DNA of 16,649 bases, taken from NCBI GenBank assembly GCA_003661185.1, contig QMVQ01000012.1:1-16649 (forward strand), written 5' to 3'. The position numbers and the translations under genes are program-made. This document shows, one piece after another, positions 1 through 6,510 of the stretch. The notes under the pieces were generated by a model, which did no database searches, was not told the origin of the DNA, and was given only the letters and a program-made list of their open reading frames with translations. The number at the start of each line of letters is the position of its first letter. Within the stretch, counting starts at the first letter, position 1. Source of the DNA: Candidatus Alkanophagales archaeon. Lineage in GTDB: Archaea; Halobacteriota; Syntropharchaeia; Alkanophagales; B39-G2.

Positions 1-1
1 C

Positions 2-739
2 GTCGCTCAAAGGCTTGAAGATGCGGAGGTCGTGTTTTCAGACCCCTCAAGACCACCCGGAGAGAAGGTGCGAACAATCGAGAACCTTCAACCTTCGCCG
101 TTGAAAATCGTTGAGAAGTATCGAAAAACAACTGAGAATCTGGCGTTCGAGCTACCGCCACAGATGCCGCCCGCGCGTGTGGGGCGTTGGCTGAGCGGGG
201 AGAAGGAATACACGTCGCTGAACTTCCAGTTGAACCGTTTGGCGCTTTACATGGGCGCGCTTGCGGAGTGCAAGGTCTCGGCGGTCTCGTTGCCATCGGG
301 CGAGCGGGTGACGTGCGAGGACGCCACCTTTATGCCTAAAACTGCAGCGAAGCCGAGAGCGTTTATCTACGAGGTGGACCCAACGGTGATCAAAGCTACG
401 CTCATTAAAAACTTGTTGGGCAAGCTTGAGCTGGAAGCCGAGGTTCTAAGCGAGGACAAGCGGCGAACGCTCTTGACCTCCGACGAAGAGGTAAGTTCGG
501 CGTTTCTTCGCCAGTATAAAGTGCTTGAATTCGTGGATTTTGGTGTGGAGCCTGTTGTAAAAGCGTTGAAACGGCTTAACGCCAAGAAGGTGACGTTACG
601 CTTCTCGCTGCCGCCGTCGGAATACTGGAACGTGCGTAAGAGGTTTGAAGAGGGACTGAGCGGCGGCGAGCGCTGGATTCACCTTTTTAAAATAGGAGAC
701 AAAGCTCTCCTCGCAGAGCGTTTAGCTTCTAAGGATTAG
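2..739 (+). CDS. Class I SAM methyltransferase, C-terminal part with THUMP-like domain (5' partial)
   Basis: The reading frame is open to the left edge of the window, so the N-terminus and most of the Rossmann SAM-binding core lie outside. The visible protein begins just before a VVFSDPSRPP motif, which resembles the DPxR catalytic-loop motif of this family. The rest, around FIYEVDPTVIKATLI and LRQYKVLEFVDF, matches the THUMP-like domain that follows the methyltransferase core in a widespread archaeal and bacterial family. Such proteins are probably RNA methyltransferases, but the substrate is not established. A GTG at 32 could be taken for a start, but the domain continues upstream of it, so it is very likely internal. 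The stop at 737-739 overlaps the end of the convergent flavoprotein gene by 18 bp. Confidence 0.75.
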   Translation, partial: VAQRLEDAEVVFSDPSRPPGEKVRTIENLQPSPLKIVEKYRKTTENLAFELPPQMPPARVGRWLSGEKEYTSLNFQLNRLALYMGALAECKVSAVSLPSGERVTCEDATFMPKTAAKPRAFIYEVDPTVIKATLIKNLLGKLELEAEVLSEDKRRTLLTSDEEVSSAFLRQYKVLEFVDFGVEPVVKALKRLNAKKVTLRFSLPPSEYWNVRKRFEEGLSGGERWIHLFKIGDKALLAERLASKD

Positions 740-1702
740 CTTTAGGAGTGCCCTGACGTCCGCAACGGAATGCCCGACCGCCCGCTTCGACTCGACAGCC
801 ACGATTCTCGGAAGAAGAGGGAGCGCCCGCCAAAGTTTTCCCTGCTGGACCAATTCGACGAATTTATGCTCATTTTCAATCCATCGGAAGTGCCTGAGCA
901 CCCGCCGCTCGTAGTCTTCGAAATGTCCAGCTTTCAAACATTCATAAAAAAGCTTTGCGCACCTGAGAGACGGCGCATTCCCCTCGCCCGCACCGGAAAC
1001 ACAACCTATGGACTCGCCGACGCCAACGACGTTACCGACGACGAACGGGCGACATTTTGACGGCGCAAGAAGACGAACGAAAGCGTCACACCTGCAAAAA
1101 AGCTCGTTATTGACTTTAAAACCGTATTTTTCCCTGAGGCCGTTAAGGAGGGCTGAGAAGTTGCCCTCAGCCTCGCCGACGCCGACGTGCCAGCGGCGGT
1201 CGCCGAGCGGGAACGCCCATGCATAGCCCGTCGCCCCTTTGGCGTAAACGTAAATGTTCTCGTCGGCATCGTGCTCTTCCACGGTCTGAGCTGTTGGATA
1301 CAGGTTGTCGTTTTCGATCTTCGGGAGCAGCGCCCGCTCGTAGCCGGTGGCGTCCACGAGAACGTCTGCTTGCTGCGCTTTCACTGCCTTAACATCTTCT
1401 ATATCCATACGCCGCCATAAGTCCTCAAGAAGCCGCTTTTTGTCGAAGACCACTACGTTCTTGTTCTTGAACGCCACGCCGTTAACGATGACGTTTGCGG
1501 GACGCACGAGCACATATTCGTCAAGATTCACGTCTATTTCCTTATACAAGGCTTTAGCTTCGTTGTAAGTGATGCCCCAGGCGCAGCGACAGTCCGGCGA
1601 GGAGCGCCGCCGCTCGCAGATGCTTACATCAAAGCCCGCCTGCTTTAAAAGGAAGTAAAGGAACGTGCCAGCGACGCCCGCCCCATATATCTTAACATTC
1701 AT
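722..1702 (-). CDS. FAD-dependent oxidoreductase of the geranylgeranyl reductase family
   Basis: A 326-residue flavoprotein. An N-terminal dinucleotide-binding motif (MNVKIYGAGVAG, residues 1-12) is followed by a glutamate-ending beta strand (ICERR). A DVLVDATGYE motif lies near residues 113-122, and a C-terminal FAD-binding segment GVGESIGCVSGAGEG near 227-241. These are typical of the geranylgeranyl reductase / digeranylgeranylglycerophospholipid reductase group. Those enzymes saturate isoprenoid chains of archaeal lipids or quinones with reduced ferredoxin or NAD(P)H. A cysteine-rich CRCAWG segment (residues 38-43) sits where family members often carry a CxxxxWG-like motif. The frame extends 14 codons further upstream, but the ATG at 1702 is preferred: a GGAGGG Shine-Dalgarno sequence lies about 10 nt upstream and the Rossmann motif then begins at residue 2. 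The lipid substrate cannot be read from the sequence. Confidence 0.75.
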   Translation of the reverse strand: MNVKIYGAGVAGTFLYFLLKQAGFDVSICERRRSSPDCRCAWGITYNEAKALYKEIDVNLDEYVLVRPANVIVNGVAFKNKNVVVFDKKRLLEDLWRRMDIEDVKAVKAQQADVLVDATGYERALLPKIENDNLYPTAQTVEEHDADENIYVYAKGATGYAWAFPLGDRRWHVGVGEAEGNFSALLNGLREKYGFKVNNELFCRCDAFVRLLAPSKCRPFVVGNVVGVGESIGCVSGAGEGNAPSLRCAKLFYECLKAGHFEDYERRVLRHFRWIENEHKFVELVQQGKLWRALPLLPRIVAVESKRAVGHSVADVRALLKLILRS

Positions 1703-1833
1703 GCGTGCCACGCCCTCCAAACGTTGTTTTACAAATACTGCCACCGCTGCAAATAAAATTTGTCAAGAATTACGCCCTCTTGGTCCATGGGTGCGCTCAC
1801 GGGCGGAAAAGCTAAAACAAAACATCCCAAAAA

Positions 1834-1842
1834 CTTTAAAAA
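1834..1842 (+). promoter_or_regulatory. TATA box for the YIP1-type gene
   Basis: CTTTAAAAA lies about 40 bp upstream of the ATG at 1878. That would place transcription initiation at about 1865, giving a short leader that holds a GGAG at 1864-1867. It is in the gap between two divergent genes. The motif is short and AT-rich tracts are common here, so support is modest. Confidence 0.4.
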
Positions 1843-1877
1843 GCGTCGTGATTAAAATTACGGCGGAGAGTGAGAAT

Positions 1878-2492
1878 ATGGACGTGAACGAGATAATAAA
1901 CGAGGCGAAAAACATAATAACGTCGCCGAAGAACACCTTGGAGGAAGTAAAAGACAAAGAGCGAAGCACACAGGATATACTGGTTTATTTAGCAGTCGTT
2001 GCCGTGCCGCTACTCATAGGTGTCATCATTGGCTACGGCGTCGTCGGCATTAAAGTCGGCTGGGGAATGCTTGCGACGCATTTCACGCTCCCCATGGGCA
2101 CGGCGGTCGGTCTTGGCATCCTGCAATACGTGCTCTCGATAATCGGCGTGGTGATATTCGCATATATCCTGAATGCTCTCGCTCCGAGCTTCTCGTCAGA
2201 ACAGAACCTGATGCAGGCGATGAAGCTTGCGGCGTATGCTGCGACCCCAGGGCTTCTTGCGGGCATCCTTTACATCCTTCCGACGCTTTCGATTCTCGTG
2301 TTCCTGATAAGTCTTTACGGGCTCTACATTCTTTATCTGGGGATGCCAGTGCTCATGAACACGCCAGAAGACAAGCAAGTCATATACCTGATAGTGGCAA
2401 TCGTCGTTTACATAATCATCATGGTCGTCGTCGGAGCGGTAGCAAGCACGGTGATGATGCACGCAGTCACTCCGGCAATCCCCTCTTTTTAA
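1878..2492 (+). CDS. YIP1-family integral membrane protein
   Basis: A 204-residue protein with a short acidic N-terminal cytoplasmic part (MDVNEIINEAKNIITSP) and about five hydrophobic segments, near residues 33-59, 73-102, 112-133, 128-150 and 158-185. The YIP1-domain signature is the AAYAATPGLLAGILYILPTL segment followed by SLYGLYILYLGMPVLM. Archaeal members are common and have no defined function; eukaryotic relatives act in membrane trafficking. The frame is open about 210 bp further upstream, but that extension translates into low-complexity sequence running through the promoter and into the neighbouring gene. The ATG at 1878 begins the first family-like residues. It is monocistronic; the next gene is convergent. 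Confidence 0.75.
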   Translation: MDVNEIINEAKNIITSPKNTLEEVKDKERSTQDILVYLAVVAVPLLIGVIIGYGVVGIKVGWGMLATHFTLPMGTAVGLGILQYVLSIIGVVIFAYILNALAPSFSSEQNLMQAMKLAAYAATPGLLAGILYILPTLSILVFLISLYGLYILYLGMPVLMNTPEDKQVIYLIVAIVVYIIIMVVVGAVASTVMMHAVTPAIPSF

Positions 2493-2498
2493 TTTTTG
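2484..2498 (+). terminator. T-rich terminator after the YIP1-type gene
   Basis: Two T runs (2485-2490 and 2493-2497) overlap and follow the stop codon. Archaeal RNA polymerase terminates at such oligo-T tracts without needing a hairpin. Confidence 0.45.
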
Positions 2499-2540
2499 AG
2501 GCTGGCGGCACTAGTTTGAACTAAGCGACTGCATATCGGC

Positions 2541-2909
2541 TTACAAGACTTCCAAGCGGCGGGGCTTGCCGCTGCGGTCGTAGCATGCCCAGTCAGTCTC
2601 GCCATACGGGTAGCAGATGATGATGTGGCACCTGCCGAGCCTTGAGAACATGCGAAGGTCCTCCTTTGAAGGGCGATTGTTCGGGGAGGGGTGGCTATGG
2701 GCGGAGCCGACGACGCCCATGCCGAGCGGCAGCATTTCTAAACGCAACGTTGCGCTCCGCTGCGAGGAAAGCGTGCCCGGCAACAATAAAATGTCATCAA
2801 TGATACCACGCTCCGCAGTGAGTAGGCATAGAAACTCCTTAGGGTGCTGCGCCCTACTTGCGTTCAATATAAGTTCTAAAGTTTCCTTCGAGATCCCTTT
2901 TATTTTCAT
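2541..2909 (-). CDS. JAMM/MPN-domain metalloprotease (Mov34/PAD-1 family)
   Basis: A 122-residue single-domain protein. The complete JAMM zinc motif is visible: Glu25 (KEF), His71 and His73 (HSHPSP), Ser81 and Asp84, giving HxHx7Sx2D. This is the catalytic set of deubiquitinase-type isopeptidases. Archaeal members may remove ubiquitin-like SAMP proteins or process small sulfur-carrier proteins; which applies here cannot be told. The ATG at 2909 is chosen over a TTG at 2912. A GAGGG at 2913-2917 lies very close upstream of either. The left end of the tnpB transposon sits about 47 bp upstream of this start, so the natural promoter may have been displaced. Confidence 0.8.
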   Translation of the reverse strand: MKIKGISKETLELILNASRAQHPKEFLCLLTAERGIIDDILLLPGTLSSQRSATLRLEMLPLGMGVVGSAHSHPSPNNRPSKEDLRMFSRLGRCHIIICYPYGETDWACYDRSGKPRRLEVL

Positions 2910-2970
2910 CAACCCTCTAACTTCTTCGTATGTTAAGTAGGGTTATGCCCAATTACAGAGAGTCGCTACG

Positions 2971-2995
2971 AAAGCTCTCCACTTCAGTGGGGGAG
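2971..2995 (+). other. Left-end guide and imperfect hairpin of the IS608-type element
   Basis: AAAG at 2971-2974 is followed by CTC-T-CCAC, loop TTCA, then GTGG-GG-GAG. The four-base inner stem and three-base outer stem are separated by an asymmetric T/GG internal loop, much like the bulged subterminal hairpins that TnpA recognises. The hairpin foot is 18 nt from the TTAC cleavage site. Confidence 0.7.
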
Positions 2996-3039
2996 GCGGG
3001 AGGTAGATCTTATGTGTCGCAACAAAATATATTAAGAAA

Positions 3040-4296
3040 ATGAAGGTCAAGAGAACAAACAAGCTGCGACTAAGGCCCACAAAAGAACAAGAAAAAGTAC
3101 TGCTTAGCCTCTGCGAGATGTCAGCCGTTCTCTGGAACAAGGTGAACTACAAGCGCCGCCAGAGCTTTTTCGCCGGCAGTATTAACTGGGATACAAGCAG
3201 CGAATACGAGGAGTTCAAGCGAATTATCGGTGCTGCGACGGCGCAGCAGATGATCAGGAAGAACGACGAAGCTTGGAGGAGCTTCCTTAAGCTTCTAAGA
3301 CTTAAGCAGAAGGGAAAGCTCCCCAAACACGTACGCAAGATCTCCCCTCCGAGATACTGGAAGGATCGCTTAACTGGAAGAAGAAAGCTGTTAACCGTAA
3401 TTAGGAACGACTGCTACAGGATTGTGGAGGTGGGAAACAAGAAATGGTTGGTATTTCGGGGTTTAAGAATTCGCATAACCGGAGATATAAGGTGGAGAGG
3501 AAAGCAGGGTCGCTTAGAAATCCACTACGACGATTTAACGGGTCGGTGGTACGCCCTTCAATCAGTTGAAGTTTCTGTTAATCGGGCTGAATCAGCCAAG
3601 AGGGCGTACGCCGACCTCGGCGTGGTAAACATCATCACGGGCTGGGTGGAGGGAGAGAGACAGTGCATAGCTTTCTCGGGCAAGCCGTTGTTGGCGGACT
3701 GGTGGTACTGGACTAAGAAAATCTCCAGATGTCAATCTCAGCTGAAGCGTGTTAACGGCAGGAAGACATCCGAGCGGCTCAGAAAGCTGTATCGCAAAAG
3801 GCGGCGAAGGCTCAGGCATGCTGTCAACACGATCATTCATCACTTCGTCAGGCTCTGCTTCAGCAAGGGAGTCGGCGAGGTCGTCGTTGGAGACGTTAGC
3901 CACATCAGAGAGAACAACGACAAAGGAAACGAAATCAACGCCATGATACACAACTTCTGGTCTTTTAGATACATCATCGAGAGGCTGAGAACGACCGCCG
4001 AGAACTTCGGAATTAAAGTAAAACTTGTCAGGGAGAACGGAACCTCGTCTCGCTGCCCGTGGTGCAGCTCCAAAAACGTGAAAAAGCACAAGAGACTGTT
4101 CAAGTGTTTAAGCTGCGGAATCGAAGCCCATAGAGATGTCGTAGGTGTGTTGAATATAGCCCGTCTCCACGGAGACGGATTTAACGGGGTGCTGGCACAC
4201 CCCTCGCTTCTGAGGGGGGAGGAAGGAGCTGAGGTAAAAGCCGATGTGGCTCCGATGTCGGTGATGCCCTCAGAAGCGAGAATCTCCCGACTTTAG
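3040..4296 (+). CDS. tnpB: TnpB, RNA-guided nuclease of an IS200/IS605 element
   Basis: A 418-residue TnpB. It has the N-terminal OrfB helix-turn-helix region (MKVKRTNKLRLRPTKEQE), a RuvC-like nuclease split by a basic helical region, and a zinc ribbon with Cys339, Cys342, Cys356 and Cys359. RuvC acidic residues are Asp192 (YADLGV) and Asp366 (HRDVVG). At the middle position, where many TnpBs have Glu in a VVxED motif, this protein reads VVVGDV, with Gly284 followed by Asp285. TnpB cuts double-stranded DNA next to a transposon-specific motif under guidance of an RNA from the right end, which helps retain the element at its donor site. The stop codon (4294-4296) lies inside the right-end hairpin, so coding and RNA functions overlap. 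ATG at 3040 is the first start in a well-conserved N-terminus. Confidence 0.9.
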   Translation: MKVKRTNKLRLRPTKEQEKVLLSLCEMSAVLWNKVNYKRRQSFFAGSINWDTSSEYEEFKRIIGAATAQQMIRKNDEAWRSFLKLLRLKQKGKLPKHVRKISPPRYWKDRLTGRRKLLTVIRNDCYRIVEVGNKKWLVFRGLRIRITGDIRWRGKQGRLEIHYDDLTGRWYALQSVEVSVNRAESAKRAYADLGVVNIITGWVEGERQCIAFSGKPLLADWWYWTKKISRCQSQLKRVNGRKTSERLRKLYRKRRRRLRHAVNTIIHHFVRLCFSKGVGEVVVGDVSHIRENNDKGNEINAMIHNFWSFRYIIERLRTTAENFGIKVKLVRENGTSSRCPWCSSKNVKKHKRLFKCLSCGIEAHRDVVGVLNIARLHGDGFNGVLAHPSLLRGEEGAEVKADVAPMSVMPSEARISRL

Positions 4297-4312
4297 TCGT
4301 GGAGAGTGTCAA
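4160..4312 (+). ncRNA. Probable omega RNA (reRNA) from the 3' end of tnpB and the right end
   Basis: TnpB guide RNAs are produced from the 3' part of tnpB through the right end; the guide is the flanking sequence just outside. Here the scaffold would end at TCAA (4312) and the guide would start TGAGCATGACACCG at 4313. The expected target motif is TTAC, the left cleavage site. The 5' boundary given is a guess from the usual size of such RNAs. Confidence 0.45.
4280..4304 (+). other. Right-end guide and hairpin of the IS608-type element
   Basis: GAAT (4280-4283) is followed by CTCCCGAC, loop TTTA and GTCG-T-GGAG. All eight base pairs form, with one bulged T (4300). A single bulged T is also a feature of the IS608 hairpins bound by TnpA. 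The hairpin contains the tnpB stop codon. Confidence 0.75.
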
Positions 4313-4386
4313 CTGAGCATGACACCGTTGGCCGGGGGCACGACGAGCTCTTATCACGACCCGACAGGGGGACAAAACTGCCCGTC

Positions 4387-4418
4387 GCAAAAACGAGGGC
4401 AAAAGGGAGCAGTAAAAA
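4387..4418 (-). terminator. T-rich tracts downstream of the minus-strand operon
   Basis: Read on the minus strand, three T runs (near 4414-4418, 4401-4404 and 4389-4393) follow the stop codon of the activator gene within about 35 nt. This fits archaeal oligo-T termination. No hairpin is needed or seen. Confidence 0.4.
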
Positions 4419-4423
4419 GTCGC

Positions 4424-5245
4424 TCATTTGAGGCTTTCGGCAGCGAGGAGCGCAGCGCCAAGGGCACCGGCGATCTGCGGCTCCTCAGGCACCGTGATTT
4501 TCACGTTCAGCCGCTCTTCAAGCGCACGGACGACACCTTCGTTCTTTGCAACGCCCCCAGTCATCACAACTCGCTCTTGGACCCCAAGCTGTCCGACCAT
4601 GCCGGTGATGCGGCGGGCAATTGCCCTAAAAATGGCTGCGGCGATGTCCGCCTTTTCGTGCCCGCTTGCTATTAACGAGATTACCTCGGACTCGGCGAAC
4701 ACCGCACAAACGCTGCTGACCTCTATGTTTTTAGTAGCTCGGAGCGAGAGTTCTGTCATTTTACCCAAATCGACTTCGAGCGCCTCCGCCATCACCTCAA
4801 GAAAGCGCCCGGTGCCCGCAGCACATCGGTCATTCATCACGAAGTTCGTGACTCTGCCGGCGGCGTCGATGCGGATGACCTTGCTGTCCTGTCCGCCGAT
4901 GTCAATGATGGTGTGAGCGTCAGGGAACAGGAACTTTGCGGCTCTCGCATGGCACGTGATTTCCGTAATCTGGCGGTCGGCGAATGGAACCCTCGAACGC
5001 CCGTAACCCGTTGATACCACGTATGCCAGATCCTCAAGACTCATGCCTGCCGCCCGTAAGGCATCTTTAGTGGCGCTTCTCGATGCGTTTTCGTGCGATG
5101 CTCCGCTACGCATGATACTGAACGATATGATATCGTAGCTCTCTGCATCTATGATGACAACCTTCGTGAATATGGAGCCAATGTCAACGCCCGCTACTGC
5201 CGCCCCCATGGCTCTTCCCGATGGTTTTTTCTTTCCACTCTTCAC
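4424..5245 (-). CDS. ATP-dependent activator of 2-hydroxyacyl-CoA dehydratase / benzoyl-CoA reductase (BadF/BcrA/HgdC family)
   Basis: A 273-residue ASKHA-fold ATPase of normal length. Visible motifs are the phosphate-binding GVDIGSIFTK (residues 19-28), STGYGR (78-83), DIGGQDSKVI (115-124), NDRCAAGTGRF (138-148), VCAVFAESEV (179-188) and TGGVAKN (229-235). Cys141 and Cys180 are the expected ligands of the single [4Fe-4S] cluster bridging a homodimer. The protein hydrolyses ATP to inject a low-potential electron into the partner encoded by the two genes upstream. The GTG start at 5245 overlaps the stop of the preceding gene in a GTGA arrangement, indicating translational coupling; an ATG 12 codons inside is an alternative. 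Only one activator gene is present, as in dehydratase systems, whereas class I benzoyl-CoA reductases carry two different ATPase subunits. Confidence 0.9.
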   Translation of the reverse strand: MKSGKKKPSGRAMGAAVAGVDIGSIFTKVVIIDAESYDIISFSIMRSGASHENASRSATKDALRAAGMSLEDLAYVVSTGYGRSRVPFADRQITEITCHARAAKFLFPDAHTIIDIGGQDSKVIRIDAAGRVTNFVMNDRCAAGTGRFLEVMAEALEVDLGKMTELSLRATKNIEVSSVCAVFAESEVISLIASGHEKADIAAAIFRAIARRITGMVGQLGVQERVVMTGGVAKNEGVVRALEERLNVKITVPEEPQIAGALGAALLAAESLK

Positions 5246-6510
5246 CTACGCCGCCGTGCGTCAATAGTTTCAAAAAGTGCTTGCAGCCTTGTTTCTATCT
5301 GCGCCTCGGAGACCATCCTCGAATCCACCATATCTGCCTCGATAATTACGCCGGGAACGCCGAGCCGCCGCTCTATCTCGTTTACTATCTCCCTCTGCCC
5401 GACCCACGCACGGCACGTCTTCGACGCAAACATCACCAACCCGTCTATCGAATACTCTTCCACAAGTTCCATTATCTGCTCAAGGGCGCCCTCTGTCATC
5501 ATAACCATGGCTTGATGCCCTTTCGTGTAATAAAGCTCGACCCAGTTCTTCACGATATCGTCGGCGTCTGGGTCTATATACTCAGGATGCGGGAAGAACT
5601 CCCACGGGTAACGCCCGCAAATCGGAACCGCCCCGTAGGACACGAACTTCCGAATGAACATCCCAAGAAACGCCCAAGGTAGCCACGCATCCCAATACAA
5701 CCTGTATTTCTCACCGTCTGGCAATATAGCTGGAATCTTCTTCGCCGCCCGCTCTTTAAGCTCCGCCAGCAGCTTCTCGTAGTAAGGCACGGTCTCAGGC
5801 TTCCCCATCATATAAAAGACCGGAGCGATACTCACGCCATAGTCCCAGAGCGTCCAAGGCGTCGGTTTCAGCTTGAAAAACTCCCAGCACTGGTTGCGCA
5901 GCGTCGTCGCTTTCTTTAGCACCCTGAGAATCCGCCGCATCTCCTCCTCGTCGAACTCCTTCCCACAGACCTTCTCAAGTGCCGGTATCAAGCTCTCTTT
6001 TATTTGACGAACCACGAAACGCTCAAGCCTTGGCAAGTCCTCCTTGCGCCGTGGCGGCGGGATGTCCACCGCCACCACAGGAATTTTAAGACGACGATAC
6101 AACGCTTCTGCGTAGTGCGCCATCTCGGTGCAGAGCCGTCCAGTTATCAGCAAATCTGGAATTGGCAAAATGACTTCTTTCCTCACAGGTCGCCCTCTAA
6201 GAATTGCCGCCGCCATTCCGGTATGCAAACGATGATATGAGCACGTGTCCATGAGCTCGCCGTCAGCCTCCGCCGCCTCTAAAACTTGGTCACCAGCCTT
6301 ACGCCCGGCGCAATAAGCAGCGTAGCCCGCCATGAAGTGACACTTCATCCCCATCGCATACGGGAAGATAAACAGCGGCCCGGAGCACCACGCTACCTTT
6401 TCGCCGTGCTCTTTCGCCTCTCTAAGCTCAGCCCAGTGCTTGTCCACCATTGGGCCTATGAGCTTCGTCGTTTCGAGCCTGTTCAATTTGTATTCTTTCT
6501 TTTCTACCAT
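5242..6510 (-). CDS. Benzoyl-CoA reductase / 2-hydroxyacyl-CoA dehydratase subunit, BcrB/HgdB-like
   Basis: A 422-residue subunit. Family signatures are the WCSGP segment (Cys42), DTCSYHRLHTG (Cys90), KTCRAWVGQ (Cys366) and the C-terminal DMVDSRMVSEAQIETRLQAL, which is close to the BcrB/HgdB type ending. The three cysteines are the natural candidates for [4Fe-4S] ligands. With its BcrC-like partner it would bind a CoA thioester and use the activator's electron to form a ketyl-type radical. That radical leads either to ring reduction or to removal of water from a 2-hydroxyacyl-CoA. The ATG at 6510 shares a base with the stop of the upstream gene (TGATG), and a strong GAGGAGGGG precedes it by about six bases. 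The sequence alone does not tell reductase from dehydratase, nor the substrate. Confidence 0.85.
   Translation of the reverse strand: MVEKKEYKLNRLETTKLIGPMVDKHWAELREAKEHGEKVAWCSGPLFIFPYAMGMKCHFMAGYAAYCAGRKAGDQVLEAAEADGELMDTCSYHRLHTGMAAAILRGRPVRKEVILPIPDLLITGRLCTEMAHYAEALYRRLKIPVVAVDIPPPRRKEDLPRLERFVVRQIKESLIPALEKVCGKEFDEEEMRRILRVLKKATTLRNQCWEFFKLKPTPWTLWDYGVSIAPVFYMMGKPETVPYYEKLLAELKERAAKKIPAILPDGEKYRLYWDAWLPWAFLGMFIRKFVSYGAVPICGRYPWEFFPHPEYIDPDADDIVKNWVELYYTKGHQAMVMMTEGALEQIMELVEEYSIDGLVMFASKTCRAWVGQREIVNEIERRLGVPGVIIEADMVDSRMVSEAQIETRLQALFETIDARRRR

Larger units (their letters stand above)
2957..4312 (+). mobile_element. IS608-type (IS200/IS605 family) transposon carrying only tnpB
   Basis: The ends can be read directly. 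The left target/cleavage tetranucleotide TTAC is at 2953-2956, and the element starts after it. A guide AAAG (2971-2974) lies directly against a left-end hairpin (2975-2995). At the right, GAAT (4280-4283) abuts a hairpin (4284-4304) and TCAA (4309-4312) ends the element. TTAC/AAAG and TCAA/GAAT are the cleavage/guide pairs known for IS608 of Helicobacter pylori. There is no tnpA (Y1 HUH transposase), so the element is non-autonomous and would need a TnpA from another copy. It lies between the JAMM gene and the end of the activator gene and disrupts no obvious reading frame. Confidence 0.8.

Noticed and set aside
1665..1877. 71-residue N-terminal extension of the YIP1-type protein
   Set aside because: The extension overlaps the start of the divergent flavoprotein gene and the TATA-like box, and its translation is basic and low-complexity.
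3592..4089. 165-codon minus-strand frame inside tnpB
   Set aside because: Antisense to conserved RuvC and zinc-finger coding sequence; no family resemblance.
5093..5682. Overlapping plus-strand frames (140 and 153 codons) opposite the activator and BcrB-like genes
   Set aside because: Antisense shadows over conserved codons with no ribosome-binding site or recognisable domain.
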